Positions 6,325-6,794 of a stretch of DNA of 6,794 nucleotides are shown one piece after another. Position numbers and translations under genes: made by a program. Below the pieces are notes generated by a model. The model was not told the DNA's origin. It searched no databases and saw only the letters and a program-made list of their open reading frames with translations. Origin of the DNA: CAZGSG01 sp964528095 (GTDB taxonomy: Bacteria; Bacteroidota; Bacteroidia; Chitinophagales; Chitinophagaceae); the NCBI GenBank assembly GCA_964528095.1, contig CAZGSG010000324.1, positions 1-6,794 of the forward strand, in the 5' to 3' direction. The number at the start of each line of letters is the position of its first letter. Within the stretch, counting starts at the first letter, position 1.

Positions 6325-6794
6325 ATGGCAAACGTAGGTAAAGTAAAGCAGATTATCGGCGCCGTGATAGACGTGCAATTCGAAGGCAAACTTCCCGAGA
6401 TCTACAACGCTTTGGAACTTAAAAGAGAAAATGGCGAAGTCCTTGTTCTTGAAGTGCAGCAGCACCTTGGAGAGGACAGCGTAAGGACCATTGCGATGGA
6501 CGGTACAGAAGGTCTTGTTCGTGGCACCGAAGTAATTGACACCGGAATTCCGATAGCGATGCCTGTCGGTGAAGCCATTAAAGGACGTTTGTTCAACGTA
6601 ACCGGTGATGCGATTGATGGTCTGCCCCAGGTAAGCAAAGTTGGCGGCCGCCCGATTCACGCAAAACCACCGGCTTTCGAAAACCTGAGTACTGCTTCAG
6701 AAGTATTGTTTACCGGTATTAAAGTAATCGACCTGATCGAGCCTTATTCCAAAGGTGGTAAGATTGGTCTTTTCGGTGGTGCCGGTGTAGGCAA
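6325..6794 (+). CDS. atpD: F1F0 ATP synthase subunit beta (3' partial)
   Basis: The beta subunit carries the catalytic nucleotide sites of F1 ATP synthase and acts in the membrane-bound complex that makes ATP from the proton or sodium gradient. The 156 complete codons visible read MANVGKVKQIIGAVIDVQF at the start, the usual beta-barrel domain opening, then VLEVQQHLGEDSVRTIAMDGTEGLVRG (40-67), GRLFNVTGDAIDG (87-99), and TGIKVIDLIEPYSKGGKIGLFGGAGVGK (from 130), where GGAGVGK begins the P-loop. The window ends within that motif, so most of the nucleotide-binding and the C-terminal domains are missing. The ATG at 6325 is chosen because it gives the canonical N-terminus; no Shine-Dalgarno site precedes it. 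No other ATP synthase gene lies upstream, consistent with Bacteroidota, where beta and epsilon genes are often apart from the rest of the cluster. Confidence 0.97.
   Translation, partial: MANVGKVKQIIGAVIDVQFEGKLPEIYNALELKRENGEVLVLEVQQHLGEDSVRTIAMDGTEGLVRGTEVIDTGIPIAMPVGEAIKGRLFNVTGDAIDGLPQVSKVGGRPIHAKPPAFENLSTASEVLFTGIKVIDLIEPYSKGGKIGLFGGAGVG

Noticed and set aside
6247..6660. A 137-codon open frame on the minus strand opposite the start of atpD
   Set aside because: It lies antisense to a clear atpD coding region and has no recognisable protein features; it is a shadow of the real gene.

Overview
The window looks like a chromosomal segment of a member of the Bacteroidota, most likely Chitinophagaceae or a close relative. 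The basis is the style of the proteins (a DnaX opening with FIVSARKYRP, an L,D-transpeptidase lipoprotein, a free-standing atpD), the lack of good Shine-Dalgarno sites before most genes, and TAnnTTTG-type -7 promoter elements upstream of three genes. The organism call is inference from the sequence; no 16S gene or other marker is present.

Layout, left to right. Positions 3-1265 (+) hold the C-terminal part of a probable M48-family metalloprotease whose zinc-binding half lies outside the window. It runs convergently, 30 bases away, into dnaX (1296-3071, -), the tau subunit of the DNA polymerase III clamp loader. A 190-base spacer with a long imperfect inverted repeat and a weak terminator candidate separates dnaX from a GNAT-fold protein of the YghO type (3262-4425, -). 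59 bases upstream of that gene ends a YcbB/LdtD-type L,D-transpeptidase lipoprotein (4485-6101, -); these two may be co-transcribed. A 223-base divergent promoter region follows, carrying one -7 element for each direction and a palindromic repeat in the leader of atpD. The window ends inside atpD (6325 onward, +), the F1 ATP synthase beta subunit, cut just within its Walker A motif. This last gene has no stop in the window.

The most notable observation is in dnaX. Codons 377-379 are three consecutive AAA lysines forming an uninterrupted run of nine A, the longest homopolymer in any coding part of the window. It lies just after the end of the clamp-loader core, and both alternative reading frames stop at once (after 379 or 381 residues). 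This is the arrangement used by Thermus thermophilus dnaX to make the short gamma protein by slippage, so this gene probably makes both tau and gamma. Otherwise the window is mostly housekeeping: replication, cell-wall cross-linking, energy generation and proteolysis. No mobile element, CRISPR array, tRNA, rRNA or defence system was seen.
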